The notes under the pieces were generated by a model that worked only from the letters and a program-made list of their open reading frames with translations, was not told the DNA's origin and did no database searches. Of a DNA stretch of 64,000 nucleotides, positions 46,739 through 59,705 are shown in pieces. Each line of letters begins with the position of its first letter. Position 1 is the first letter of the stretch. The DNA is taken from contig JAUPFP010000006.1 of NCBI GenBank assembly GCA_036925085.1, positions 2,755,131-2,819,130 on the forward strand, in the 5' to 3' direction. Source of the DNA: Brachycybe producta. Lineage: Eukaryota; Arthropoda; Diplopoda; Playtdesmida; Andrognathidae. The translations under genes were made by a program, and so were the position numbers.

Positions 46739-48541
46739 TCAAATCGTTTCCTTTACGGCTGCGGCGGCATCTCGAGTCGGAACCAAATGCTGAGTTAAGA
46801 GAAACATAACCAAAGGTTGCACGACGGCAATAAACAATAAGAGATACAGTCGGCGTTTGTTTCCATGACTCGGATGCGTATCAGGAGAAGATTTTGGCAG
46901 TATCTGAATTCGCAACGTCTTCACCTGAAGTATTAAAAACCACAAAAACTCCGTTAAAACGAATCTTATCGCAATGAATTCATCACGAATTACCAAAAAG
47001 AAACACAAAGCCGCACTCGTGTACAACAATGTCAAATAATATCCAAACGAAAAGAAAACCATTCCGGACAAAACGCAGCCGATCATTCTGTGAAACGCAA
47101 ACGGAAACATTTAAATCAATCATCAACACGAGACCATCAATTTAATCAACAACTCACCCGACATATTTATAAGAACAGAAAGACAAAAAATCGAGATAAC
47201 CGAGATCCGTCTGAATGTTTGCGATGTAAGTCGTTATCAAGAGAACGAGAATCTCCAGAACGAGCCAACCGAAAACGGAACTTGCTTGTATTCCAAGTTG
47301 TTCCGGACTAAACCTGAGTGAGATTTTATAAACAGTATGGGGATTAATTGATCCGTTCCGACTTTAGAAACGTCGAATAAATCGAAATCTAACTTGTTTT
47401 GAGTTCCTAAAGCTAATCCAGCGACGAGAATGAACGTAACAAAAGCCATCGCTATAAAAGATAAAAAATATTCTGTAAAAACTTGGTGATAGCAAATCGG
47501 GACTGGTTTTAATGCCATCTACTGTCAACCCTCTAAAGTAACTAGATAAATAACCTCATTAAATAAAAAAAAATTCATCACTCGTACTCGGTATGTACAG
47601 ATCCGGAGCATTTGTTTCGTATCTCGGAGCGACCGGTTCGTCCTGTTGATACTTGATCGTCCAATCCTTTAAAACAAGAACAAAAACAAAACCTTTAAAA
47701 ACATCGCACCTTCACATCTGCTCTAAATGAAAAGAAAAAAAAAGAAACTGACCGAATTAGCAAACGGAAACAGAACTAACATCAGTTTACGCCTCACGTA
47801 CGACGTATCGACCGCAAAATAGTACTTGAGCTTCGAAACTGGAACGTATTTGTCCAACTAGAAGAAAAACGGAAGCTAAAACGAAACTCGACATCCAAAA
47901 AGTGCGATTCAAGCACCTTCTGATCTACAATCTGTTTCCCTTGTCCGACCAGCGTCTGTCCGTAAGCCATCGCCATACTGGCCATCGGATCATTGATGAA
48001 ATTCGCTCCCGGAATATTACCACCTCCGTAATCGTAGTAATTTCCTTGTTGTTGCTGCTGCTGCTGAACATCACCTACAAAAACACGAACTTAAAACGTT
48101 CAAAAGAACGTTTATCGAAAACCGACTGTAACACAGACCGTATCCCGATGCGTAATACTGTTGCTGTTGTGGGGGTAGTTGCTGCATTGGATCGTACATC
48201 GGTTGTTGTTGTTGCGGTTGAAACCGTGCCGGGTCCGGTTGGAAGTACGGTGGTGGTGGTGGTTGTGGCCTTTCGGGCTTCATCTTCCTGTGTAATTGTC
48301 TTTGATTCGCTTTGAACAAAACAAAAAAAAATCAAATATTATTAGTATAATTAATTAAATAACGAAGAGTGATCATTCAATGCACAGAACGACACATAAC
48401 TAATCGTAATTGAGATAGAAAAGGAAACTTCTTTGTATCATAAATGACTTTACGTAATAATGACAATATGATAAAAACAACACCTAAAACCTTAAATAAC
48501 GTACACTTACGCTGTCTAACATCACTGCCAGATAGATTCAT
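46739..48541 (-). CDS. YIF1: YIF1 (Yip1-interacting factor), ER-Golgi membrane protein
   Basis: Nine exons: 48511-48541, 48139-48309, 47917-48074, 47753-47857, 47588-47666, 47394-47451, 47158-47313, 46994-47087, 46739-46924; 345 residues, all joins in phase. The N-terminal 100 residues are cytosolic and Pro/Gln-rich (PPPPPYFQP, two QQQQ runs). Conserved stretches follow: [49 protein letters not shown], then five hydrophobic helices to the end. Human YIF1A/B has the same DPMAxxAxAYG, KYFFAVDTxYV and DLYIPTMAF signatures. Known role: partner of YIPF proteins and Rab GTPases in ER-Golgi traffic and Golgi integrity, so it may act with RAB1 encoded 8 kb away. The exon 5/6 join through GA|GTACGA is confirmed by the PTM residues. 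The C-terminal tail after the last helix is short and ends AAAVKETI. Confidence 0.95.
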
Positions 48542-48950
48542 GGCCTTTTTCGTAGACTGTTTCACAAAACAATAGCGTCAAAAGCAAAAAAAATCGCCCC
48601 CCAAAAAAAAAAGAACCTTCAAGCTGACATCAGCGAGAAAAACGACGACTTGGTGGCGGCCATGACAGTGCACACGTCATCATAAAAAGCCTAGTAACGC
48701 CACCTATCGGCATTAACAGAAGACTTAAAAAAACAGCGCCAAATTTAAAATTCATTTTCAGTATTAAAAAAAAATAGAAAAAAAAAAAGCCCAAAAATCC
48801 TCCAAAATTAAAAAAGGTTTATAAGTACATTCCATTATTAATCGAATTATACATCAGTGTGACGTCACGTTAATATAAATATATAAACGTGTTACCCACT
48901 ACTGAAGAAATTGATGAATAGAATAAACAACCCCACATCTTAGCCACAGA
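48542..48950. other. Upstream region of YIF1
   Basis: The 5' side of YIF1 with a CpG patch near 48640-48700 (GACGACGACTTGGTGGCGGCCATGACAG region), then A/T-rich sequence. No further feature. Confidence 0.3.
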
Positions 48951-48953
48951 TTC

Positions 48954-49361
48954 CCTTAACCCTTGTTTTCACGATGATAGTTTTCGCGGTAGTTACTCTA
49001 ACTATCGCGAGAACCATCATCGTGAAGATAATATGATAGTCACTATCACACTGTTGCGATAGCACTATCATAATTATCTCGTTTGACTAGATAGTTGATA
49101 GTACTGTCGCGATAGTAATAGTTGTTGTGTGACTGCTTCTAGGGAACTATCCACTTTGTAGGGAAATTAGGCTTCTAGAGGGAGAGAGGCAACACTGTTG
49201 TTTACTCAATATCGTGTGAAGTAGACGTCACACTGCCATGTAACAGACAACTATCACGTTGCTTCAACACGTGTGGACAGTTGCTATCGTGAGAGTGAAC
49301 TATTGCAACTTTCATGACAGCTACTCTCACGATAGAACTATCACCGTGAAAACGAGGCTTT
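48954..49361. repeat. Foldback family C copy 1, about 405 bp
   Basis: Ends TTGTTTTCACGATGATAG / CTATCACCGTGAAAACGAGG. The interior is built of CTATCGCGA / TCGCGATAG-type half-palindromes. About 80-90% like copy 2 by eye. Confidence 0.9.
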
Positions 49362-49840
49362 ATTAATTGATGTGACGTCACAAATAACTCGCCAAATAAT
49401 GCAATACGCAGTGAAACGTTACATAAAATATACCTAAGCTTGAAACAAAACCTCTAAGAATTTTTCAAAAACAAAAATACAATTGAAAATAAATTCTAAA
49501 TATTTTTTTCAAATTGTTATTGTACAAGGTGCTTCAAAACATAAACGAGGAGGCACAACTTCTGAATCATTCTGTACAATACCAGATTATTTTAATATAA
49601 TTATTATTATAAAACATTAAATTGTACAAATAGTAAAAAAATATTTTCCTGATTTACAATTCATTTCGACATAACATATTTTTTAATATACAAATCAATC
49701 AATCAATATTATTTAGAAAAAAAGAAAAGATTTTACAAAATAAATACAGAGACAAAAAAAAGAATTTAAGTCAGATCTTAATTAACAATCATGATTAATA
49801 AAGATATATATTTTTTTCTGTGCAATAATAAGAATGGTTT
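49362..49840. other. 3' region of the kinesin gene
   Basis: A/T-rich, probably 3' UTR and flank of the minus-strand kinesin. No coding-like or repeat content recognised. Confidence 0.4.
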
Positions 49841-52800
49841 TTAAGTAGTAGAGTTCGAGAGCAACGATTCGACCATCCGAGAAGGTCTGCCGACGTCGAA
49901 ACAAGTGACGAGCATCAAGTGCGACTTACAAGCTGCAACTCTCTTCTCCAGAATCAACGTTTCGCTCTCCAAAGCCTCAACAAAACTCGGATCGTCATCG
50001 TTCATACTTCTTTCCACATAAACTACAAAAAAAACGATTATTTTTTTTTAAAAAAAATCCCGAGTTCTTCAAAACTTTTCTAGATGTGAATTGCTGGAGC
50101 CTTACGATCGTAACTCCATTTGGATTCGTCAACCATCAGCAAACGTTTAGCTAAATCAAACTCCTTTTGCAATTCCTTCTGTTTCTCTCTAAGATAACGT
50201 ATTCGAGAACATCTTCTCTTCATCTGAAAATCCTGCCAAATAAGAGAACAGACATTTCATTTTGTAGACATTCTTCGAACGACGTTCTTCTCTCAATTGC
50301 TCACCTTCTCCATCGCTCGCCACCTTTCCATTCTCTTCACATCTTCCTCGTCGTAAACCTTCAATTCGAACGATTCCAAACCATCTTTAGCCACCAACAA
50401 CAAACTATCGGACATCGACGAAGAAATTCCAGAATTTAGACACAAATTCGAGCTAACTGCAAATTAAGAGAGATTTAGAAAAGAATGTCATCTCGATCTC
50501 GGTTCGTTCAAAAGAGATTCGAACCTTGTTCTTTGCTCGTAATTTGAATCCTGTTTAGCGCTTCGTCCGAATGAATGCTAACCGAATCGTTAACCGATGC
50601 CGATCCACTTCCTTCGCTACCTCGTGGCATACTGTCGTAACCGCTACTCGTAGAAGGTTGATCTTTTTCTTTTGTACTACAACCACTACTTCCGGTTCCA
50701 CTATCCGCATCCATGTGGATCGTACGAAGAGTACCGACACCACTGTGATCCACTGCTGTATGTTCGTTGTTCCAGTTATCATCTAGACTGAAAGAAATCA
50801 ACCGTTAAATCATCTTTCGAATGTCTCGAAAGAGACTTGCAATAACGAAAAACTAGAAACTTACACCAAATCACATGTAACCGACAACAAACTTGCATCG
50901 ACATTATCGCTATCATCGTCAGCGACGTCGTCGTAATTTCTAGCGTTGTCAACAAATACGGGACTCGACAGTGTTACGGACTCGGTGTCACTGTTCTCGG
51001 CACTCGGTTGCGACGATTCGACGACTGTACAACAGAAACCACCATATTTTACGCTAGTGCCACCATTACTGCCACTAGAAGACCTTTTAGCAGGACTCGA
51101 ACAACCATCAGGTGATTTACACCAGTTGTCTCTCATAGAAAACGGTGACTTGGGCTTTGAACGATTGGCTTCGATATCATCAGAACGGTTCCGGTCGACG
51201 GCACTAGAGCACTTCCGAAAACTCTGCAATCCCTCACATTCCGTGAGCCCATACGCAGAAGGATGACGATCGAGATGTGGATCTGAAGCTCCGTCTGGCC
51301 TTCGTAACAATTTGAGATCATAATCGTAACAAAAATGTTCTTGCGAATTCTGCTTAAAGATCGAGTCTTTCGATCGACTTGCCGACAATTCCTGCAATGA
51401 TCCGGATTTCGATCTTAACGTACCGAACCTTCGTAGATCGTAGGTGGTGGTGGCGATGGCAACCGAAGACGTAGCCGGTTCACTGTGAACACTTTGCTGC
51501 TCGAGCATCGGGTCCATATTCTTCATCGAACACATGGCACCATTGTGACCAAATTCAAAGGGACCGAAGTCAAAAGGACAGTCTTCATCATCTAACATAC
51601 GAGAAGTCATCAGTGACTGTCTCACGGCATTCAGGCCAGAATCCCAGCTAACACGACTTGCATTTGAGAACGAAAATGCGAGAGACTCGCTGCTTAGAAT
51701 ACGAAGAGGATGATCCTCGTATTCGGCCGACCGACGACGATGACAACGACGACTACGAGAATGACACGTATTCTCCAAGATGTCTTCTTCGTATACCTGA
51801 ACCCACGAATCCATCATTATGCAAACCGGTGCCACCTTCGTAGGTTCGATCTCTTCTTCGTAATCCTCGTCTTCTTCCAAAATTGCATCGTTACTTATAC
51901 TGTAACGACTGCTTACGATCTCAGCTTCCGCTTCCGTTTCATTCAACTGTTCACTTAACGACATTTCTTCGTTGTAATCGTCTAATATCTGAGTCACACT
52001 TTCAACAATCTCGGCCACATCGTCTCGTAACGTCGGAACGACATCGACAACTCCGTTAACCGTCCGTTCTCCATCAGTATCTTCTCCCGATACGATACTA
52101 TCCACATTGGAAACGACATCCGCTTCGTTTAACATGGCAGCTGCTTCTCCCGGCTGCAAGATTTTTGCTGCAACTCCATCGACCGCACGAGCAAACGCAG
52201 CCACATCTTCGTTCACAACTTCTCCCTCATCTACGGAGCCGTTATAATCAATGATCACCACATCGGCCTGCATTTCGATCCACCGTTCGATCATGGCTCT
52301 TTTACAGTTATCAAGGAAATTAAGTTCGTTACGGTTGGATAACTGTGGACCGTCCACCCACGTTTCGGGACCTAGAGGAACTCCAGACCCTCGCATACGA
52401 GGATCTGAAGTTCTTTTGTTTAAGCTCAATTTTGACATGTTAGCCCTCGGACCATCGACCCAAAACTCATCGTTCCGTCTAACACCAGATGTATGAACCG
52501 GCCAATGAAATCCATCGGTCGGTTGTTGATTATTGATCAAAACCGGACTCTGATACGACGAAACACGAGGTCTGTAATTCACATAGTTCTTCGTTGTTGT
52601 GTTGTAACAGTTCTGATTTGCCCGATAGTCGAGAAAAGGCGGCAACATTCCCGGCTTCGTGAGTTCTTCCATTTGTACGTTGTTTCCCATCGGAGCCATC
52701 CGTCGTATCTGACCGAAACCGGACTTAGAAACGAGCGCTGGACATCCCGGTCCATCTGCTATCATCCTTTCCTCGTTGATTGCCTCAACTCCTTCCTGAA

Positions 52801-54719
52801 TCGCTTTCTCGCGAGGAGGACCGACAAAAATGACGGTGTCGCAAGTGTCGCTCGACGTGTAATCGAAATCGCTGCTGCTCGACCTCAATCCATCATTACG
52901 TCGTCCACCGGTAGAATACTCTTCCGACATTCCTTCACCGCCACCACCCGAATGAAAATGCTTCCATTTCTTATGCCTAAGACGATGAATACGAGAAGCC
53001 AACTGTATCGTGGACAGAGAATCCGTGTAACGATCCGGCGACTGCGACACGTGCGCCACCATCGACGCCTGACACGTAATATTACCGAAAATCTCTCGTA
53101 AGACCTGCGTCAACTTGCTGTCTTTATAAGGCACGTGTTTCTGGCCGTTAAAAATAGCCAAAATGACGTTACCCAAATTGGCCATCGATAGACGATACGA
53201 TTTCGAACAACTATAAACTTGAGATTGTTTCTCGCAACCTCCGAGATCCACCAGATAAAGACGACTTCTACCACCAGCCATTCCACCTTTTCCGGACTTA
53301 TCGACACAATACTGATACACGTGCAAAGTGAAAACGAAATGCGATATTCCGTCCGATTCTTTAAACGCCGTGCTACGAGCCGCAACGGCCGCGTCTAAAA
53401 AATAAGCCGCTTTCTCGGCGTTCGGAGCTCTGAGCTCACATTGATTTTGAAGCAAATGACCGAGAGAATTTTCCTCGCAAAGATAAATTCCGGGTGAAAA
53501 CCCACACCCTTCGGTTCCGTTCGCGTGAGATGCTAAAAGATCTCTAAGAACTTCACTTTTGCCAGCGATTTCCGTGGCCGAAACGCGGACCGAGAACCGA
53601 GCTCCCGTTCGTTGTTTCTGTTCGTTAATAAGTTTAAAAAGCCACCAGATGGCGCAAGGTATTATACCTAGTTCTTGTTCCGAATCGCTTTCACCGATCA
53701 TCGTGTGAGTCTTGCCGAGTTTCGAATATCCGTAACTGAAGAGACACGCGTCCGAACCGTTAACGACCGCCGGAAGAAGATCCGAAAGAGCTTTCGAACA
53801 AACTTCAACTTGAGGATCGTCGTTTACGAAGATGTTATCGAAAGCAAACATCTTCGGTGCTGCGACGCCCAATTTACGTTCTTCGGACAGATCCACATTC
53901 GGATTCTGTGGCTCATAGATCGTCAGTTGTTTCTTACGACCGTCAACTTCGAGAAACGACGAGGAATCCGAAGAAGGAGGTGCGACACGTAGCATCACTT
54001 TAACCTAAAAATAAGAAACGGAACGGATTTACAAATACGCTCAATTAACATTGTTTTAAAATGTAAACAGGGCCTCTCGAACTCTGCTGATTCTATCTAT
54101 TTCAGGAGAAACTTGAATGTGTTTTCGAAATTAGAAGGGTAGTAGCTCAATCAAGTTTAAGCAACTTTATTTTTTTAATTTTTGTCTGTAAAAAGTTTAT
54201 TTTAAAAGATATCATCAACATGAAAAATATTCTTAAAATGATTGAGCAACCCTTCTAGTTTCTAAAACACTTTCAAGTTTCTCTTGATTTTGCATTTGAA
54301 AGAGACAGAATAAATCACACTCTAAAACCACTTCAAAGTTTTATAGCGTTAACTTACTCGTCCTACGGCCGACGGTTCTCTTCGTTCGAGTCCTCGTAAA
54401 AGCGACGGAGGAAGACTCGGTGGCGACTGTTGTAGGACGTGGTAAAACGCACGCTGAAATGGCGAAATCATTGCAAATGGTACTTCGGAAGGTTTTCTCT
54501 TACGACGAGACATCGAAGAAGAACTTAAACTTCTGTGAACGAAAACAAAAGAAACGTTGAGTCAAAGCGAAGAAGATATTTTTCGGAAAATTCTCGTTCG
54601 TAATCGCTATTTGTAGCATCCTTCTCCGTACTGTTCCAATGATGCCATGTGGTCTTCGTCTTTCGGAACTTCCAGCTGCTCGAAATACGAACAGAGAAGT
54701 TCCAAAGCAAAAGCAGCCA
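49841..54719 (-). CDS. KIF26: KIF26-type atypical kinesin; 5' end incomplete
   Basis: Exons: 54358-54532, 50865-54004 (one 3.1 kb exon), 50525-50787, 50305-50456, 50106-50232, 49841-50022. From the in-frame ATG at 54513 this gives 1339 residues. A strong acceptor at 54533 implies an upstream exon; 54632-54719 (VAAFALELL...) joins in phase and may be it. KIF26 signatures: the segment ending in VGRVKVMLRV before the motor; a degenerate P-loop GYSKLGKTHT at about residues 144-153 (canonical GQTGSGKT); DLGGCE for DLAGSE; KESDGISH in place of NxxSSRSH; and the C-terminal pattern ALESETLILEKRVAACKSHLM followed by TCFD. The long acidic, Ser-rich centre is not conserved. KIF26A/B bind microtubules without normal motor ATPase activity and modulate signalling and cell polarity; vab-8 and costal-2 are related. 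The true N-terminus is not established. Confidence 0.92.
54055..54335. repeat. Foldback family A copy in a KIF26 intron
   Basis: GAAATTAGAAGGGTAGTAGC, AAAAAGTTTATTTTAAAAG, GCAACCCTTCTAGTTTC. Confidence 0.75.
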
Positions 54720-55120
54720 CTTTTTAAAAAAAAATGCCTTTTTTGTCATTTTGCTTGTTTTGATAGCGTAATAGTCGTTTAAAGAGCTGTTAAAACTAGT
54801 TCTCGTGGCACAAATTAAGACTAGAAAATGCTGTTGTGTCCTTTTTTTTCTGAGGGTGGCAGCTGTCCATCTTTCAACATAACATTTTGAAGCAAATGCT
54901 TCTTCTTTTTTAACTGTATACGAAATTTTGTTTTTACGATAAAAAAAAATTCTACAATGTTCTTGTTCCTTTAGAATTTTTAGGTAGAAAAGAGAAAAAA
55001 TAAACGTGGTTGCAATTTACAGCTGGAGAAGAATATCGTTTAGTTTTAAATATTCTATAAATTACATCAAAGTAAAATGAAGCACAAAAGGTTAAGCCTA
55101 TTTGCTACCAGTGACTTAGG
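54720..55120. other. Region 5' of the visible kinesin exons
   Basis: A/T-rich, no coding segment recognised. It may be intron or promoter, depending on where the kinesin starts. Confidence 0.3.
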
Positions 55121-55124
55121 ACAT

Positions 55125-55680
55125 TAAACATGTTTTATCAACAGATGATTTCGGAACTCTCGAGATTCTTCCGTAGATTTAGAAGAGCAGAATTCCATAA
55201 TAAAATTTTCATGTTGATATCTTTTAAAAATGAACTTTTTATAAAACACAAAATTAAAAATATCACTTCCTTAAAATTCATTTCATTTTTTGAAGATAAC
55301 AACATGAAATTGGTTTCCTAAAGTGATTCAGCTACCCTTCTAGTATCTAAAACATTTTCAAGTTTCAGAAGAGCGAAACTACGGAGAAATTGAAAGTGTT
55401 TTAAAAACTAGAACTTAAGTGTTTTCATGTTTGATATCTTTCAAAATAAACTTTTTTATAAATAAAAATTAAAAATGTTGTCGGCTTAAAAGTAGGATCA
55501 TTTTCAAACTGAAATAAAACGCTTATTTTGAAAGATATCAACATGAAGTGACTGAGCTACCCCTTCTAGTTTCTAAACCATTTTCAAATTTCTCTTCATT
55601 TTTGCACCTGAAAGACAGAATTAACCAGAATTCGAGGTGGATTCCCCGTTTGTTTACACTTTAAAACCACCTTTTAAGTA
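55125..55680. repeat. Two adjoining foldback family A copies
   Basis: Copy one 55125-55370: TTTTATCAACAGATGATTTC, TTAAAAATGAACTTTTTATA, CTACCCTTCTAGTATC. Copy two 55365-55680: TTTCAGAAGAGCGAAAC, TTTCAAAATAAACTTTTTTA, CTACCCCTTCTAGTTTC. Confidence 0.8.
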
Positions 55681-56270
55681 ACAAACAATCCGAAATTTGA
55701 TAAAGAGGAAAATATAAACTGGATGAATCAAGTGGAAACTTCTACAATGCAGAGAAATTTAGTAAACTAAATTATAAACATTGGAGAGAGACATAGACAG
55801 GGAGTTCAAAGGTCAACAACAACGAAAAAGGGAGGAGGAGGATCAGGTGGCCCAATTTTCTATTCGGCACCATATTTTGTTGATGTAATCCAATTCCAAT
55901 CTTGAAACAACAACATTAACTTTCAAAACTTCCATATTATTATGATTTATTAAGGTAACTAAAAGCTGTTTTAAATGTTCCGTTTAAACGCAAACAAAAA
56001 AAAATCCTCGCATAAAATGAGGTCCAACCATTTTTTTTTTGTTCTATTTTTGAACCCAAAGAGGACCTTTTGCGTTTTGACAACAAAATATTGCATTTGA
56101 AAATTGCCAAAACATGACCTTTTTAAAGTCTTAATGGATCATGGAACACAAAAATTATTACGGAGAACGTATGCAAAAATTAATTATGCATCACATTTGA
56201 AATTCCCACACCATTTCTTACAATAAGAAAATATTCCTTCTTTTTTCCTCTTCACTGGTCAATTTGAAAA
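55681..56270. other. Non-genic sequence
   Basis: No gene or recognised repeat copy. Confidence 0.35.
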
Positions 56271-56274
56271 AAAC

Positions 56275-56625
56275 TTTTAAGATGTTTTATGAACAGCTGA
56301 TTCTAGAAAACTCATTATTATGTATTTCAGAAAGAAAGAAAAAAAAACTAGAAAGTGTTTTAGAAACTTAAAAAAACTCAATCAGTTTCATCATCTTGTT
56401 GATATCTTTCAAAATAAGCTTTTTATACACACACACAATTAAAATTGTGTCCTTTTCAAAAGGACATATAAAAAGCTTATTTTATTAAGTGATTGAGCTA
56501 CTCTTCTAGTTTCTAAAACAATTTATAGTTTCTCCTAACTTTTTGCACCTGAAAGATAGAAATATAATTAAAGAGTTCAAGAAAGGCGGTTTTACACTTT
56601 AAAACCCACCTTAATGGATCATGAA
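56275..56625. repeat. Foldback family A copy with intact left terminus
   Basis: TTTTATGAACAGCTGATTCT, TTTCAAAATAAGCTTTTTAT, CTACTCTTCTAGTTTC, ACCTGAAAGATAGAAAT. Confidence 0.8.
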
Positions 56626-57850
56626 ACACACAAATTAATTAATTATGCAACACAGTTGAAATTATCAGACCATTTTTGTTATAAAAATAATTCCTTTTTT
56701 CTTCTTCACTTGGTCAATTCTGTGTGTAAGTAAAAACTTTTTTTTTTCCAAAAAAAAAATAAACAAAAAACCTCCGAAAGTTGGTTGAAAAATGGTTTGT
56801 CCACCAACCAAGCCAGGTGCCATGTATCATCAAGTCTTACAACTGTTGAGAAGGATTTTCAGTTAAAAAAAAAAACAGTTCCATTCTATCTGTAATTCCA
56901 CCCTCGTAAAAAAAAGACGAAGAAGTAAAATATATTAAAAAAAAACATAACAAAAGACATAGTTTAGCTAACTTAAAGCGTTGGTAAACAACATTTTTAC
57001 GACGAGGTAAAGGGACGAGTTTTGACATCCCGAACAACAACAACGAGAGACTTCTATTAGAAAAACACAAGACACCTTAGGGGCATTTTTAGTTGGTTAC
57101 ATAAAAAAAACTGTCCAAACCCTCCCCCCTCCCTCCCCCATTAATACAAACTAACTATAAGTTGAGTAAAAGTCGTCCATCAATCAAACAACAAATCTAT
57201 TTCCACGTTAACCTCCTATGACCCTCCTCTCTCCATTACTACAACCTCTTTTCATAATAATTTCTCTCTATGAGGTCATTGAGGTTATCTCATATGTTAA
57301 GGTAAAGAAGGTGCCACACATTAAAGGACCTCTTTCTCACCTGAAAAAAAAAACCCCTTTCACAAATCAAATCAACCGACCACCAAAAAAAAAAAACATA
57401 CTTGAGACAACATACTCAAGTAACAAGTTTCCTCTTCAAGTTCACTTCATATTCATAACGCTTATGAACTAACCAATAAGAAAACGTGACACTTCAACTT
57501 GTACCCTCTGAACAGGGTTCAAACATAGGAAAACTCTGTACAAGGTTACGACTATAAAATAGCTTTTTCCTATGTTAGAATCCTGAAGCCTCAGTACAGA
57601 AAAATGCATAAAATTGTGACAGTCATATACCTTACGATGTCACTCCTGGGTGCGCTATTATGATTATGACTTTCATATTATTCTGTGTACCAGTCAAATA
57701 ACAACAATTGTCATAATAATTTGTAATATTTGCTTTTGTGATGGTTACAAGGTTATGAGCTTAGATATGACAATTTACTGTCATGTGACAGTCTTTTTGT
57801 TACTTAAAAAATTTATGTTGAAATGAAACAACTTTCAATTTCTCATTATA
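56626..57850. other. Non-genic sequence
   Basis: No gene recognised. A hairpin like those at 40.7 kb lies near 57507 (ACCCTCTGAACAGGGTTC). Confidence 0.35.
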
Positions 57851-57854
57851 CGTT

Positions 57855-58465
57855 GTCTACACATGAGTGTTAAATACATTCAAGTTAAATGCGTTTAATT
57901 GAATTATACGGAATCCAGTTAAGGACATGAACCAAATAAAATAGACTTAATATCTAAACAAATTGAAATATTTTAAATTAATATTTTGTGACACTAAACC
58001 ATTATATTCAAATACAAATTTAATACATTTAAATATTAAATCAATATAAAGAGAGATATTAAAAATGAATAAACCGAACGACATTTTTTTTGGTTTGTCC
58101 TTAACAGAGCTCCGTACAACATGCTTAATATTTAAATGCATTTAACTTATTAGGTATAATACCAAGTACAACACATCTGATAATTTAAATGCATTTAAAT
58201 AATAAACGTGTTCTACAGAGCCCTGTGAAGGACAAACAAACAATTATGTCGAATTCAATTTATTCAGTTAATAATCTGAAAATATTGAGTTAATTAACTT
58301 AAATATATAAACTATTGACATTAAAATATTGATTTCGTATTTCAATTTTTTAAATATCAATAATGAAGTCAATTTTTATTTGGTATTCATGTCCTTAACT
58401 GGATTCTGTATAATTCACCTAAACACATTTAATTTGAATTCATTTAACTCCCTGTGTGTACATTG
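57855..58465. repeat. Nested long inverted repeat, about 610 bp
   Basis: Outer arms: GGAATCCAGTTAAGGACATGA at 57910 against TCATGTCCTTAACTGGATTC at 58388, with ATTTAACTTGAATG-type flanks. Inner arms: TTGTCCTTAACAGAGCTCCG at 58096 against AGAGCCCTGTGAAGGACAA at 58216. Confidence 0.8.
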
Positions 58466-58677
58466 TGTGTGTATCCAAGATGCCAGTACACAAAGTCCTA
58501 AAAAAATGCATAAAAATAGCCCTAAAAGAAGTTTTTTTTAAAAAAAAATCTGTCATTAAGGCCATTACCAAGGATCATGGCAATGGTCTTTGACACATTC
58601 TTAAACTCCCCACAAATTAGTCAGCACTATCTAGACCTGGTTACTGTGCCATTGATAACCATCTCTTTTATTTTTGC

Positions 58678-58710
<33 letters not shown>

Positions 58711-59249
58711 AAATAAATCCAGTAGCTAACAGTTAACTTTTTTTTAAAAAAAAAAAAAAATACAACTTATATAAATGAGGAGGGAAACTCAGTTAAAAGC
58801 AAAGTTAACATTTCATCATGAGGTTAGCATTTTTGATATCATCTTTTCTACGAGACAACTTTTTATAATAAAAAAAAATGATAATTTATGAAGTGTTCTT
58901 GAAACTCCAGTTCTAAACAACAACAACAAAAAACCTTCAGACAATTATAATCCCCATTTTTTAAGGGTGTAACTTGAAAAAAAAGGTGGGATAAAAAATA
59001 AATGAGTCTAAGAAGAAAAAATCAACAGGGGGAATAAATTTCATCAAAATAAAAAAGCAAAAAAAAAAAAAAAAAAAGAAAGAATTTTAATTTTTAACAA
59101 TTAAAAGAGGCTACAATTGACCTACAAAGACCCTCTAAAGGTTCAACTGGATATTCGCTTCTTATTGCTTCAAAGCTAAACTAATGATTTGTGTAGCTTT
59201 CACATTTTATTAGCATTTTATAACAAGAAAATTAAACAAAAAACGTTTT
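58466..59249. other. Non-genic sequence
   Basis: (GA)n at 58687-58710 and A-runs. No gene recognised. Confidence 0.35.
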
Positions 59250-59405
59250 TTGTGTCTTTTGGTCTAAAAAGTAAGAAAAACAAAATATAATCTGTTCTTG
59301 TCTTGTTGGTGTAGTGGTTAGTGTCTCAGCCCAAGTGTGAATTATATTTTCAAATAGATTACAGAAGGTGGCAGTGGACAAACTTAACAAATTATCAAGT
59401 TAAAT
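59250..59405 (+). repeat. tRNA-derived SINE copy
   Basis: Preceded by GGTCTAAAAAGTAAGAAAAAC; TTGGTGTAGTGGTTAGTGTC (A-box region), body deleted around the B-box, tail TACAGAAGGTGGCAGTGGAC. Confidence 0.7.
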
Positions 59406-59509
59406 GAGGGTTCAAGTTGAATTTGCTGAATACAAATGCTCAAATTCAAGTTAAATACTTCCCTCTTACACAAGAAAATTAAACAAAAAACATGGGTTTT
59501 TTTTGTTGG

Positions 59510-59705
59510 TGTTACTCGCTTTTATAATAATAACAAAAGGTCTAAAAAGTAAAACAAAACGTAATCTGTTCTTGTCTTGTTGGTGTAGTTGTTAGTGTTG
59601 TTCTAACTTGGTCAATGGGTTCAATCCCTTGCAGTGTGGATTATTTTCAAATATTTCAGAAGGTAGTTTTAATAGTGGTGGACAAACAAACAAATAATGA
59701 AGTTA
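59510..59705 (+). repeat. tRNA-derived SINE copy with intact B-box
   Basis: GGTCTAAAAAGTAAAACAAA, TTGGTGTAGTTGTTAGTG, GGGTTCAATCCC (B-box), TTTCAGAAGGTAG, then GGACAAACAAACAAATAATG. Confidence 0.75.

Noticed and set aside
53110..53385. Antisense or shifted open frames within the 3.1 kb KIF26 exon
   Set aside because: Shadows of a confident coding exon on the minus strand.
59300..59640. Functional tRNA genes
   Set aside because: A- and B-box-like words are present, but the acceptor stem and anticodon arm are not; they carry shared SINE tails.
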